From: G963674955 sp963674955
GTDB lineage: Bacteria; Desulfobacterota; Desulfovibrionia; Desulfovibrionales; Desulfovibrionaceae
Length of the DNA: 64,000 nt
Direction of reading: 5' to 3'
NCBI GenBank assembly: GCA_963674955.2
Contig: CAXXKR010000001.1
Location: 950,371-1,014,370, forward strand
This document shows positions 24,100 to 31,945 of this stretch, piece after piece (the stretch's first letter is position 1; every line of letters starts with the position of its first letter). Below the pieces are notes generated by a model, which searched no databases, had not been told where the DNA came from, and saw only the letters and a program-made list of their open reading frames with translations. The position numbers and the translations under genes are program-made.

Positions 24100-25701
24100 T
24101 TAAGCAGCCTCCTGCTTTAACCAGGTCTTGAGCAAACGCACGGCCTGATCCATGTTTTGTTCGGCCAGCTGGGCGGCCTGGGACTTGGCGTTCTCGAGCC
24201 TTCTGGAAGTGTCCAGGGCTTCCTCGTCCACGTCCTCCTCTTCCAAAGCCAGCCTCTCCGCTCCGGGCAGTCCGGCGACTTCCGCCATTTCCTGTTCGGC
24301 GACACGGGGCTTGATCAGGGCCATTACCACGGGCCTGACCACCAGTATCAGGAACAGGAATATGAGCAGTCCGTTGAGGAAAGGCTTGCCGAGACGCTGC
24401 ACGTATTCGGCGATGGTCCGCATCAGGCCCTGGCTGTCCAGGGGTTCCGGTTCGCCGAAGGCGATGTTGGAAACCTCAAGGGTGTCGCCGCGTATCTGGT
24501 CGTAACCAATGGCGTTGCGCACGAGGTTCCTGATCCGTTCCAGCTCCTCTTCGGAGCGGGGAGTATAGGTGTATTCGCCTGTCCCATCCGCAGGCTGCTC
24601 GTATACGCCATCCACAATAACCGCGACCGAGAGGCGTTGCAACTCGCCCACGGGTGAAATTATGTTTTGCTCTTCCTTGTTGATCTCGAAGTTGGTGGTC
24701 CGGGTTTCCCTCGCTGAATCCTGCGTGGAAAGGCTGCCGGTGAATCCGTCGCCCCTGAAGTTGGGTTCGGGCACGCCGCCGTCCACGTTGGCCCGGCCCT
24801 GGGTGCTTTCCTCGCTTCTGGTTTCGCTTCGGACCACCGAGCCGTCCGGGTCGAAAGATTCCTTGCGCGTGGTCTTCTGGCTGAAATCGAGGTCCGCATT
24901 GATGCGGGCGATGACCTTTTCCGGCCCGACCACCGGTCCCAGGAGTTCCATTATCCTGCGTTCCAGGGTCCTTTCGATCTGGGCCTTGTATTCGAGCTGG
25001 TTGGTGCTCATGCCCATGGTCGTTTCATCCTCGTCGGGATGGTAAAGGGGCTGGCCCTTCATGTCCGTGACCGTGATGTGGTTCTTGTTCAGGCCTTCCA
25101 CGGCCATGGTGATCAGGTTGACGATGCCGTTGACCTGTTTCTCGTCAAGCTTTTCCCCGGCCTTGAGCATGAGTATGACCGAGGCGGACGGGTCCATCTG
25201 GTCTTCGATGAAAAGGCTCTTGTGCGGGATGACCAGGTGCACCCTGGCCCGTTCGATCTGTGGAAATTCGGATACGGTTCGGGCCAGTTCGCCCTGCAGG
25301 GCGCGCTGGTAGTTGATATGCTGCACAAAGTCGGTCTGGCCGATCTGGATGTCGTCGAAAATCTCGAAGCCGATGCCTTGGCCGTGCAGGGAGCCTTCGC
25401 CCGCTATCTTCAGGCGCAGGTCGTAGACGCGGTCCACCGGAACCAGGATGGTCTGGCCGTTGCTTTCCAGTTTGTATGGCTCCTTGGAGGCCTGGAGCAT
25501 GGACACGACCTTGGAGGCGTCCTCGGGGTAAAGCTTGGTGTACAGAACCCGGTAATCCGGCCTGTTGAGCCAGTAGATCATCAGCACGAAGGCAATGGTC
25601 ATGGAAAGGGCCATTCCGCCGATGAGTATGCGCTGGGAAGTGGTGCGGCCGGTCCAGTACGACTTGAACTGTTCCCAAAGGTTCTTCAAAAAGGAAGGCA
25701 T
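24100..25701 (-). CDS. fliF: Flagellar MS-ring protein FliF
   Basis: A 533-aa membrane protein that forms the MS ring and houses the export gate. Two membrane segments (about residues 24-44 and 440-460) flank the periplasmic ring-building motifs; LYTKLYPEDASKVVSMLQ, YQRALQGELARTV and RARVHLVIPHKSLF are characteristic, as is the C-terminal FliG-binding acidic helix. The start is the ATG at 25701 (MPSFLKNLWEQF), 6 nt after AGGAG; an in-frame TTG 6 bp upstream is adjacent to that site and unlikely to be used. Confidence 0.96.
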   Translation of the reverse strand: MPSFLKNLWEQFKSYWTGRTTSQRILIGGMALSMTIAFVLMIYWLNRPDYRVLYTKLYPEDASKVVSMLQASKEPYKLESNGQTILVPVDRVYDLRLKIAGEGSLHGQGIGFEIFDDIQIGQTDFVQHINYQRALQGELARTVSEFPQIERARVHLVIPHKSLFIEDQMDPSASVILMLKAGEKLDEKQVNGIVNLITMAVEGLNKNHITVTDMKGQPLYHPDEDETTMGMSTNQLEYKAQIERTLERRIMELLGPVVGPEKVIARINADLDFSQKTTRKESFDPDGSVVRSETRSEESTQGRANVDGGVPEPNFRGDGFTGSLSTQDSARETRTTNFEINKEEQNIISPVGELQRLSVAVIVDGVYEQPADGTGEYTYTPRSEEELERIRNLVRNAIGYDQIRGDTLEVSNIAFGEPEPLDSQGLMRTIAEYVQRLGKPFLNGLLIFLFLILVVRPVVMALIKPRVAEQEMAEVAGLPGAERLALEEEDVDEEALDTSRRLENAKSQAAQLAEQNMDQAVRLLKTWLKQEAA

Positions 25702-25748
25702 TTTCAACTCCTGCTAGCGTTGTGTCTTTTGGCGCCTTTTGGGCAATG

Positions 25749-26072
25749 CTAGAATTGCATCCGCATAAGTTCCTGGTAGGCCGACATGACCTTGGTGCGT
25801 ACCGCGCCGGTCATGCTCATGGCCAAACCGGCCTTTTGCAGCGTGATCATCAGTTCATGCACGTTCTGGGATTCGCCCGTGGCAAAGGCTTCGATCATGT
25901 TGACCTTTTCGCTTTGCATCTCGTTGACCTTGACCAGGGAGCCTTTTAGGGTTTCGGAGAAGGAGGTTTCCGGTTCCTTGTTCTTGAGGGTCGAGGAAAC
26001 CTTTCCCTCCACTGCCCGCTGGGCGTCCAGGGCGTTCTTGTAGGCCTGCATGGCAACGTTTTTCACGATCAT
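25749..26072 (-). CDS. fliE: Flagellar hook-basal body protein FliE
   Basis: A 107-aa MS ring-rod junction protein. It has the conserved C-terminus TGESQNVHELMITLQKAGLAMSMTGAVRTKVMSAYQELMRMQF. AAGGAG is 8 bp before the ATG. It lies between flgC and fliF as in most polar-flagellate operons. Confidence 0.94.
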   Translation of the reverse strand: MIVKNVAMQAYKNALDAQRAVEGKVSSTLKNKEPETSFSETLKGSLVKVNEMQSEKVNMIEAFATGESQNVHELMITLQKAGLAMSMTGAVRTKVMSAYQELMRMQF

Positions 26073-26103
26073 CTTTTTTGCTCCTTTCTTACCGGCGTTT
26101 CGG

Positions 26104-26541
26104 CTATCTGCCGATCATGAGCGCCCTGTTGAACATCTGCTTCACGGCCATGACCGACTGGACGTTGGCTTCGAAGCTCCTGGAGGCCGTGATCATGTTG
26201 GCCATTTCCTCGACCACGTTGATGTCGGGATAGGTCACGTAGCCCTGCTCGTTGGCGTCGGGGTGGCCCGGATCAAAGACCTGCTTGAAGGGACGCTTGT
26301 CGTTGACGATGCCCCTTACAGCCACACCTTCGAGATCCCTGTTCTTTTGGTCGTTCATGGCCTGATCGAATGGCGAGTATACCGGAGAAGACTCGAAGGA
26401 GAGGCTTTTGCGGCGATACGGGCCGCCGTCCACCGTCCTTGTCGTCTTGGCGTTGGCCAGGTTCATGGAAATGACGTTCAGCCAGGCCCGGTTGGCCTTG
26501 AGACCGCTGGAACCGACATCAAGTGCTGTCATGAAGTCCAT
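26104..26541 (-). CDS. flgC: Flagellar proximal rod protein FlgC
   Basis: A 145-aa rod protein. The N-terminus has the rod signature ALDVGSSGLKANRAWLNVISMNLANAKTTRT and the C-terminus the conserved VEEMANMITASRSFEANVQSVMAVKQMFNRAL. Its ATG overlaps the last base of the flgB stop (TAATG), so translation is coupled. It builds the proximal rod with FlgB, FlgF and FliE. Confidence 0.95.
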   Translation of the reverse strand: MDFMTALDVGSSGLKANRAWLNVISMNLANAKTTRTVDGGPYRRKSLSFESSPVYSPFDQAMNDQKNRDLEGVAVRGIVNDKRPFKQVFDPGHPDANEQGYVTYPDINVVEEMANMITASRSFEANVQSVMAVKQMFNRALMIGR

Positions 26542-26948
26542 TATTTCACTCCATCCATTATAACTTTGTTCATCCCTTCGAAATTCTTTTTGATGACCTC
26601 GGTCAGGGCGTTGTACATCATGGAGTTTTTGGCCATGACGGTCATCTCCTGATCCAGGTCGACCGAGTCTTCGCCGTGCACATAGCGGGGTTTGAATTCC
26701 TTTTCCAGCTTGCCCTCGAAATCAGACCCGAAGACAACCGGCATGTGGCCCTTGTCCGTGCGGGTGACCTTGCCTTTCTGGTCGCGGTCAAGGGCCGCCT
26801 GGAGGTCTTTTTCAAACTCGATGCGCTTTGGCTTGTACTCAGGCGTATTGATGTTGGTGATGTTGGACATGACGAGATTTTGACGCTCGAGACGTATGTC
26901 CAGAACCTTTGAGGTCAAGTCTATATGTCCTTCGAATAGCCCTTTCAT
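26541..26948 (-). CDS. flgB: Flagellar proximal rod protein FlgB
   Basis: A 135-aa rod protein and the first gene of the flagellar operon. It contains the rod block LDIRLERQNLVMSNITNINTPEYKPKRIEFEKDL and a C-terminal DLDQEMTVMAKNSMMYNALTEVIKKNFEGM. The start is the ATG at 26948 (MKGLFEGHIDL), preceded by AGGAGG; a longer upstream frame begins without a ribosome site. A sigma-54 promoter stands about 75 bp upstream. Confidence 0.93.
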   Translation of the reverse strand: MKGLFEGHIDLTSKVLDIRLERQNLVMSNITNINTPEYKPKRIEFEKDLQAALDRDQKGKVTRTDKGHMPVVFGSDFEGKLEKEFKPRYVHGEDSVDLDQEMTVMAKNSMMYNALTEVIKKNFEGMNKVIMDGVK

Positions 26949-27023
26949 CCTTGGCTCCTCCTGACTTTCTGAAAAACGCGACGGTAGCCCGGAAAATCCT
27001 GCCACCATTGTTTCCGGAATATA

Positions 27024-27041
27024 AGCAACTAGCGTTCCAAG
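27024..27041 (-). promoter_or_regulatory. Sigma-54 promoter of the flgB-fliI operon
   Basis: Read leftward: CTTGGAACGCTAGTTGCT, matching TTGGCACG-N4-TTGCW with one mismatch and exactly 10 bp between GG and GC. The predicted start is near 27013, giving a leader of about 65 nt to flgB with AGGAGG. Confidence 0.8.
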
Positions 27042-27283
27042 TAAGTTAATTATTTGTTATTACTCTATTTTTTAGAGAATTGGCGGGATTGGCGAGCAGT
27101 ATTTTGGCGCCTTGGCAGCATAAATTAAACAAAGGGCGATTCTGCTCGGTTATGCCGGACTGCTTCATGGTCTGAGCACAGGAGGCTGTGTGCGTAAAAG
27201 AATTTATATATTAAGATGTTAATGAGTGATTATTTTTTTGCTCGGGTTTGATTGCGCAGTGTTTAGAGGTGTTTATGCTGGGT

Positions 27284-27300
27284 TTGGCATAATCGTTGCA
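27284..27300 (+). promoter_or_regulatory. Sigma-54 promoter of the TPR gene
   Basis: TTGGCATAATCGTTGCA matches the sigma-54 consensus (TTGGCA at -24, TTGCA at -12, 10 bp between GG and GC). The start is predicted near 27311, 70 bp before the TPR gene. It is divergent from the flagellar promoter across a 243-bp AT-rich stretch that holds nothing else I recognise. Confidence 0.8.
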
Positions 27301-27380
27301 AAATGACCCACAGCTGAAACAGGCTGAAATTTATTCCTGTCCGGCATGGGCCGGGCAAACGAGAAATGGAGGGGAATGTC

Positions 27381-27944
27381 ATGAGCGGCAATATGGACTA
27401 TGAAATCAACAAGGAACTTGGCGAGTGCTACCTGTTCATGGGTGAGCTCGACAAGGCCGAGGAATATTACAAGAAGGCCGCCGGTTCCAACGGCGTCCAT
27501 CCTGATCCCTACCTCGGACTGGCCACCATCGCCGTTCAGCGCGGCGAACTGGAGACGGCCATGACTCTTTATCGGAAGGCGCACAAAATTTCACCATCGG
27601 ACAAGACCCTGTCGGGCATGGCCCTGATCAAGATGGAGTCCGGCGGGAACGAGGAAGCATTTTCCATGTTTGTTTCCGCCCTGGAACAGAATCCGGAAAA
27701 CCTGGTGGCCATTTTCAGCCTGATCAGGCTCGGACACGAGTTGAACAGGCTTGAGGATGTCCTCGTCCATCTGGAAAATTATCTGGCCATCGACGCGGAC
27801 AAACATGAAGTCAGGTACTCCCTGGCCGGTTCGCTGATCTGCCTGGACAGGAAGAAAGAGGCCCGGGAGCAGCTTGAGCGCATCCTGGAAGCCGCACCTG
27901 ACCACGAGCAGGCCCAGGAGCTTCTTACTCAGCTCCAGGATTAA
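27381..27944 (+). CDS. TPR protein, probably co-regulated with flagellar genes
   Basis: A 187-aa cytoplasmic protein of about five TPR-like units (ECYLFMGELDKAEEYYKKA, YLGLATIAVQRGELETAMTLY, ALIKMESGGNEEAFSMF, LAGSLICLDRKKEAREQL). The start is the ATG at 27381, after GGAGGGG; an upstream in-frame ATG overlaps that site. It has its own sigma-54 promoter facing away from the flgB promoter, so it may belong to the flagellar or another sigma-54 regulon (inference). The partner is unknown. Confidence 0.82.
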   Translation: MSGNMDYEINKELGECYLFMGELDKAEEYYKKAAGSNGVHPDPYLGLATIAVQRGELETAMTLYRKAHKISPSDKTLSGMALIKMESGGNEEAFSMFVSALEQNPENLVAIFSLIRLGHELNRLEDVLVHLENYLAIDADKHEVRYSLAGSLICLDRKKEAREQLERILEAAPDHEQAQELLTQLQD

Positions 27945-27967
27945 ATTAGTCTCCCCTCCCATGTTTT

Positions 27968-28006
27968 CCCGTCCCGTCCGTTGTGGGCGGGGCGGGGATT
28001 CTTCTC
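27968..28006 (+). terminator. Probable terminator after the TPR gene
   Basis: A 12-bp stem CCCGTCCCGTCC / GGGCGGGGCGGG (two G-T pairs) with a GTTGT loop, followed by a weak ATTCTTCT tract. The T-run is poor, so termination strength is uncertain. Confidence 0.5.
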
Positions 28007-28080
28007 CGTTCGGGACAGGAGAAACTTGCCAACAGGCGGCAAATCTGGCACAGCCTCACAAAACAAAGTGAGGGATGTGC

Positions 28081-28680
28081 GTGTTGCTATTGCCAATCAA
28101 TAGAGCCCTGCTCAGCGTGACTGACAAATCCGGGCTCGATCAATTTGCTTCTTTTCTTTCAGGCAGGGGCGTGGAACTGGTTTCCACGGGCGGTACCAGA
28201 AAAAAACTTTCCGACGGCGGCCTTGAGGTCACTTCGGTCAGTTCGGTCACCGGTTTTCCGGAAATGCTCGGCGGCAGGGTCAAGACCCTGCACCCCCGCA
28301 TCCATGCCGGTATTCTCGCGGACAAGGAAGACGGGGAACATGTGGAAGTCATGGACAAGCTGTCCATAGCCTTTTTCGACCTGGTCTGCGTCAACCTCTA
28401 CAATTTCGCCCTGGCCGTTGAAAAGGGCCTGGACCTGCGCGAGGCCGTGGAACAGATCGACATAGGCGGGCCCACGCTGCTCAGGGCGGCGGCCAAGAAT
28501 TTTCACAGCGTGCTTGTGGTTCCTTCCCCGGAACATTACAAGAGAGTGGAAGAGGAGATGGAAAGGAACGAGGGCAGGGTTTCCCTCGAACTGCGCAGGG
28601 AAATGGCCGCCGAGACCTTCGGGCTTGTTTCCCGCTACGACTCCATGATCGCCGAATACCTCGGCGCAAAGAACCTCTAG
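28081..28680 (+). CDS. purH: IMP cyclohydrolase (N-terminal half of PurH as a separate gene)
   Basis: A protein of about 199 aa matching only the MGS-like cyclohydrolase domain of PurH, closing FAICAR to IMP, the last step of purine synthesis. RALLSVTDKSGLDQFASFL, LVSTGGTRKKL, FPEMLGGRVKTLHPRIHAGIL and IDIGGPTLLRAAAKN are diagnostic. The usual C-terminal transformylase domain is absent and is encoded separately at 34015-35289. The start is uncertain: ATG at 28075 abuts the ribosome site GTGAGGG, while GTG at 28081 has better spacing. Its stop lies within the hflX Shine-Dalgarno sequence. Confidence 0.92.
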   Translation: MLLLPINRALLSVTDKSGLDQFASFLSGRGVELVSTGGTRKKLSDGGLEVTSVSSVTGFPEMLGGRVKTLHPRIHAGILADKEDGEHVEVMDKLSIAFFDLVCVNLYNFALAVEKGLDLREAVEQIDIGGPTLLRAAAKNFHSVLVVPSPEHYKRVEEEMERNEGRVSLELRREMAAETFGLVSRYDSMIAEYLGAKNL

Positions 28681-28692
28681 GAGGTTCGGCAT

Positions 28693-30342
28693 ATAGCCCA
28701 GAAAGTCAGGGGCGACATCCAGGGACTCAAGTCCGCCCAGCTCAAGAGGCTGAACAAGCTGGCCACCCGCCGCTATCCGGGCGACGGGGCCTACACGCTG
28801 GAGCAGGCCAGGGAACTGGCCTCCATCAGCCACGATGTGGGTCGCCAGGTCGGTCTGCTCATCGACCGGCGCGGCAGGCCGGCAATGGTCCTTTTGGGCG
28901 ATCCCCGGTCCATCCTCATCCCCGAACTGCCGAGGGCCAGGGTCGGTCACGGCAGGCTCAGGGGCTTCAGGCTGCTGCATACCCATCTGGCCGGGGAAGA
29001 GCTGTCCCAGGAAGACCTCATGGACATGCTCTTTTTAAGGCTGGACTGCGTTGCCGCGCTCACGGTCTCCGAAGAGGGCTTCCCCCTGCACCTTCATTTG
29101 GCCCACCTCCTGCCGCCCAATCCGGACGGCAGGAGCTACGAGATTTTTCCGCCGTTCAGGTGGGACAGCGTGGACGTGGACATTACCGGGCTGGTCCAGG
29201 CCCTGGAGGACGAGTTCAGCCGCTCGGAAAAGGTCAGGGAGGTGGAGGCCGGGGCCAAGGGCGACAAGGCCCTGCTCATCAGCGTGTCCACCGCCCCCCG
29301 CCGCGTGCAGGAAGCCTCGTTGGCCGAGCTTGCGGACCTGGCCGAGACCGCCGGGCTTAATCCCGCCGGAACCATGATCCAACGCATTTCCAGGATCAAC
29401 CCCAATTTCATCATGGGCAAGGGCAAGCTGGCGGACCTGGAAGTGCAGGCCCTGCAGACCGGCGCAGGCATGCTGATCTTCGACCAGGATTTGTCTCCGA
29501 CGCAGATCAACAATCTGGCCGACCTGACCGAACGCCGGGTCATGGATCGCACCCAGCTTATCCTCGACATCTTCGCGCAACACGCCACCACCAGGGCCGG
29601 AAAGCTCCAGGTGGAGCTGGCCCAGCTCAAATACACCCTGCCCAGGCTTGGCGGCCGGGCCAAGGCCATGTCCAGGCTGGTGGGCGGCATCGGAGGCAGG
29701 GGTCCGGGCGAGACCAAGCTTGAAATCGACAGACGCCGGGCAAGGGACAGGATAACCAGCCTAAAGAAGGAACTGAAGAGCATCAGCAGGCAAAGGGGCT
29801 ACACCCGCGACCGTCGGGCCAAGGCCGGACTGCCGATAGTATCCCTTGTGGGCTACACCAATGCGGGCAAGTCCACGCTGCTGAACACCCTGACCGGCAG
29901 CGAAGTCCTGGCCCAGGACAAGCTTTTCGCCACCCTTGATCCCACCAGCCGCCGCATCCGCTTCCCGCAGGAGCGCGAGATAGTGATCACCGACACCGTG
30001 GGGTTCATCCGCAGGCTGCCGCCCGATCTGAAGGAGGCCTTTCAGGCCACTCTGGAGGAACTCGAGGCCGCCGATGTCCTGATTCTCGTGGCCGAGGCCT
30101 CGCATCCCGAGGTTCAGGAGCAGGTCCGGGCCGTGGAAAACATATTGCAGGATATGGATTTGCACGAAGTGCCGAGAATACTGGCGCTCAACAAGTGGGA
30201 CATGCTTTCTTCCGAAGAGCGGGAGGCCATGGGGAACGCCTTTCCCGAAGGGATGCCCATCATCGCCAGGAAACGGTCCAGCCTTGAACCGCTGGTGGAG
30301 CGCACCCTGTCCCTGCTGCCCTGGAGCAACGGTCCCCGCTAG
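28693..30342 (+). CDS. hflX: GTPase HflX (probable ATA start)
   Basis: A ribosome-associated GTPase of about 549 aa that splits stalled 70S ribosomes. The N-terminal HflX domain holds GTMIQRISRINPNFIMGKGKLADLEV and GGRGPGETKLEIDRRRARDRI; the G domain has GYTNAGKSTLLNTLTG (G1), DTVGFIRRLPPDLKEAF (G3) and NKWD (G4). Coding similarity (GLKSAQLKRLNKLATRRYPG) extends well upstream of the first GTG at 28837. The only site with a good ribosome site, AGGAGG at 28679-28684, is followed 8 nt later by ATA at 28693, so ATA is the likely start. The gene overlaps nothing but reuses the purH stop in its ribosome site. It is an N-terminally extended form. Confidence 0.88.
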   Translation: MAQKVRGDIQGLKSAQLKRLNKLATRRYPGDGAYTLEQARELASISHDVGRQVGLLIDRRGRPAMVLLGDPRSILIPELPRARVGHGRLRGFRLLHTHLAGEELSQEDLMDMLFLRLDCVAALTVSEEGFPLHLHLAHLLPPNPDGRSYEIFPPFRWDSVDVDITGLVQALEDEFSRSEKVREVEAGAKGDKALLISVSTAPRRVQEASLAELADLAETAGLNPAGTMIQRISRINPNFIMGKGKLADLEVQALQTGAGMLIFDQDLSPTQINNLADLTERRVMDRTQLILDIFAQHATTRAGKLQVELAQLKYTLPRLGGRAKAMSRLVGGIGGRGPGETKLEIDRRRARDRITSLKKELKSISRQRGYTRDRRAKAGLPIVSLVGYTNAGKSTLLNTLTGSEVLAQDKLFATLDPTSRRIRFPQEREIVITDTVGFIRRLPPDLKEAFQATLEELEAADVLILVAEASHPEVQEQVRAVENILQDMDLHEVPRILALNKWDMLSSEEREAMGNAFPEGMPIIARKRSSLEPLVERTLSLLPWSNGPR

Positions 30343-30349
30343 CCTCTTC

Positions 30350-31279
30350 CTATTCCTTTCCGCCCTTCATCTTGTGGCAGATTCCGCCGACCAGCGGTCC
30401 GTCCCATGAGGCCTTGTCCTCCAGAGGTTCCACGTGGATGGTTGTCTGGGGGTTGGGAAAATTGGATTCCAATTCCTTTTCTATCTGGACGCAAAGGTCG
30501 TGGGAATCCTGCACGCTGGTATTTCCGGGCAGGAGCAGATGGAAATCAATGAATCTCCGGGGCCCCGACTTTCTCGTGCGCAGGCCGTGAAACACGGCGT
30601 CCTTGCCCGCCACCTTGAAGATGGCCTTCCTGATTATCTCCACCTCCTGGGCGGGCAGGGCCAGATCCATCAGTCCCGATGTGGAGCGCGTGAGCAGCGA
30701 GAGGCCGGTCCTGATGATGTTCAGGGCCATTATGGTTGCGATTACGGGGTCCAGAATGCGCCATTCAGGCATCAGGAGGAGTATGGACAGCCCAAGAACG
30801 AGACCGGCGGATGTCCAGACGTCCGTGAGCAGGTGCCGGGCGTCGGCCTCAAGGGTGATGCTGTCGAATCTCCTGGCTGCCTTGAGCATGGATTTGGCGG
30901 TGAACCAGTTTATGCCGGACGCGGCCAGGGCCATGATGATGCCGGGGCCGAGGGCCGTGAGTTCCACGGGATTTTTGAAGCGCAGGATGGAGGCGTAGAG
31001 GATCCCGGCTGCGGCGATGATGATCAGGACTCCTTCCGCGCCGCTGGAAAAATATTCGGCCTTGCCGTGGCCGAAGGGGTGGTCCTTGTCCGCAGGCCGG
31101 TAGGCTATGGTCAGTGCGGTTAGGGCCAGGATGCCGGCCGTCAGGTTGACCAGGGATTCCGTGGCGTCGGAGAGCAGGCCCACGGAGTCGGTCAGGAAGT
31201 AGGCCCCGAATTTCAGTCCAAGGGTCAGGAGCGAGGCACCGATGGAGTAGTAGGCGTATCTTTTCGGGGAGTTGTTCAT
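30350..31279 (-). CDS. Cation diffusion facilitator (CDF) transporter
   Basis: A 309-aa inner-membrane metal/proton antiporter exporting divalent cations such as Zn, Fe, Mn or Co. The first helices (YYSIGASLLTLGLKFGAYFLTDSVGLLSDATESLVNL) carry the metal-site residues SDATES, and AYRPADKDHPFGHGKAEYFSS and LEADARHLLTDVW are family motifs; a cytoplasmic C-terminal domain (about 215-309) follows. The start is the ATG at 31279 (MNNSPKRYAYY), overlapping the plsY stop by 4 bp. A longer frame upstream is plsY read in the wrong frame. Metal specificity cannot be told. Confidence 0.9.
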   Translation of the reverse strand: MNNSPKRYAYYSIGASLLTLGLKFGAYFLTDSVGLLSDATESLVNLTAGILALTALTIAYRPADKDHPFGHGKAEYFSSGAEGVLIIIAAAGILYASILRFKNPVELTALGPGIIMALAASGINWFTAKSMLKAARRFDSITLEADARHLLTDVWTSAGLVLGLSILLLMPEWRILDPVIATIMALNIIRTGLSLLTRSTSGLMDLALPAQEVEIIRKAIFKVAGKDAVFHGLRTRKSGPRRFIDFHLLLPGNTSVQDSHDLCVQIEKELESNFPNPQTTIHVEPLEDKASWDGPLVGGICHKMKGGKE

Positions 31280-31869
31280 TGCCCTTTTTTCTTGCGCCAG
31301 GGGTTTTCCTCGCCCCTGGACAGGCGCTTGATGTTCTCCCTGTGCCGCCAGAAGAGAACGATCGTGATGGCGCAGGCCAGAGGCATGAAAGCCGTCTTGC
31401 CAGTGATCAGGGCGAAGACCGGCAATCCCAAAGCCAGTGTCAGGGAACCCATGGACACGTAGCCGCTGCCCGCAATGACCGCTATGCAGGCGGCGGCGGA
31501 AAGGATTGTGGCCAGTGGAGCCACGCCCACGAAAACACCGATGGCCGTGGCCACGGCCTTGCCGCCCTTGAAGTCCAGCAGCGGGGAGAAGACATGGCCC
31601 AGAACCGCGCTGAAGGCCGTCGCGCTGACCAGCAGCCAGCTGTCCGACAGGGCCTGGGCGACCAGCACGGGCACCAGCCCCTTGAGGATGTCCAGAACCA
31701 GGACCAGGACTCCGAATTTGGTGCCGCAGAGCCTGGCCACGTTGGTGGCCCCGGTGTTGCGGCTGCCTTGGGTCCTGGGGTCTATGTCGCTTGAGGCCTT
31801 GGCCACGAACAGGCCGAAGGGCAATGAGCCCAGAAAAAAGGCCAGCAGGGGGCAGAATATCCAAAGCAT
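31276..31869 (-). CDS. plsY: Glycerol-3-phosphate acyltransferase PlsY
   Basis: A 197-aa membrane enzyme that acylates glycerol-3-phosphate with acyl-phosphate, the first step of phospholipid synthesis. Family motifs: GSLPFGLFVAK, DPRTQGSRNTGATNVARL, ALSDSWLLVSATAFSAVLGHVFSPLLDFKGGKAVATAIG and a later ALG-P stretch. Five to six membrane segments. AGGAGTC precedes the ATG. It overlaps the CDF gene by 4 bp, so the two are probably co-transcribed. Confidence 0.94.
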   Translation of the reverse strand: MLWIFCPLLAFFLGSLPFGLFVAKASSDIDPRTQGSRNTGATNVARLCGTKFGVLVLVLDILKGLVPVLVAQALSDSWLLVSATAFSAVLGHVFSPLLDFKGGKAVATAIGVFVGVAPLATILSAAACIAVIAGSGYVSMGSLTLALGLPVFALITGKTAFMPLACAITIVLFWRHRENIKRLSRGEENPWRKKKGQ

Positions 31870-31945
31870 GTGAAGACTCCTAGCTGCTGATTGCCGGACA
31901 GACGGAATAGTTACCCTTTTTGCGGAGGCTTGGCAAAGACCGTAT

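Noticed and set aside
30350..31864. A leftward frame of about 504 aa joining two genes
   Set aside because: Its first 190 residues are plsY read out of frame; the true CDF gene starts at the ATG at 31279.
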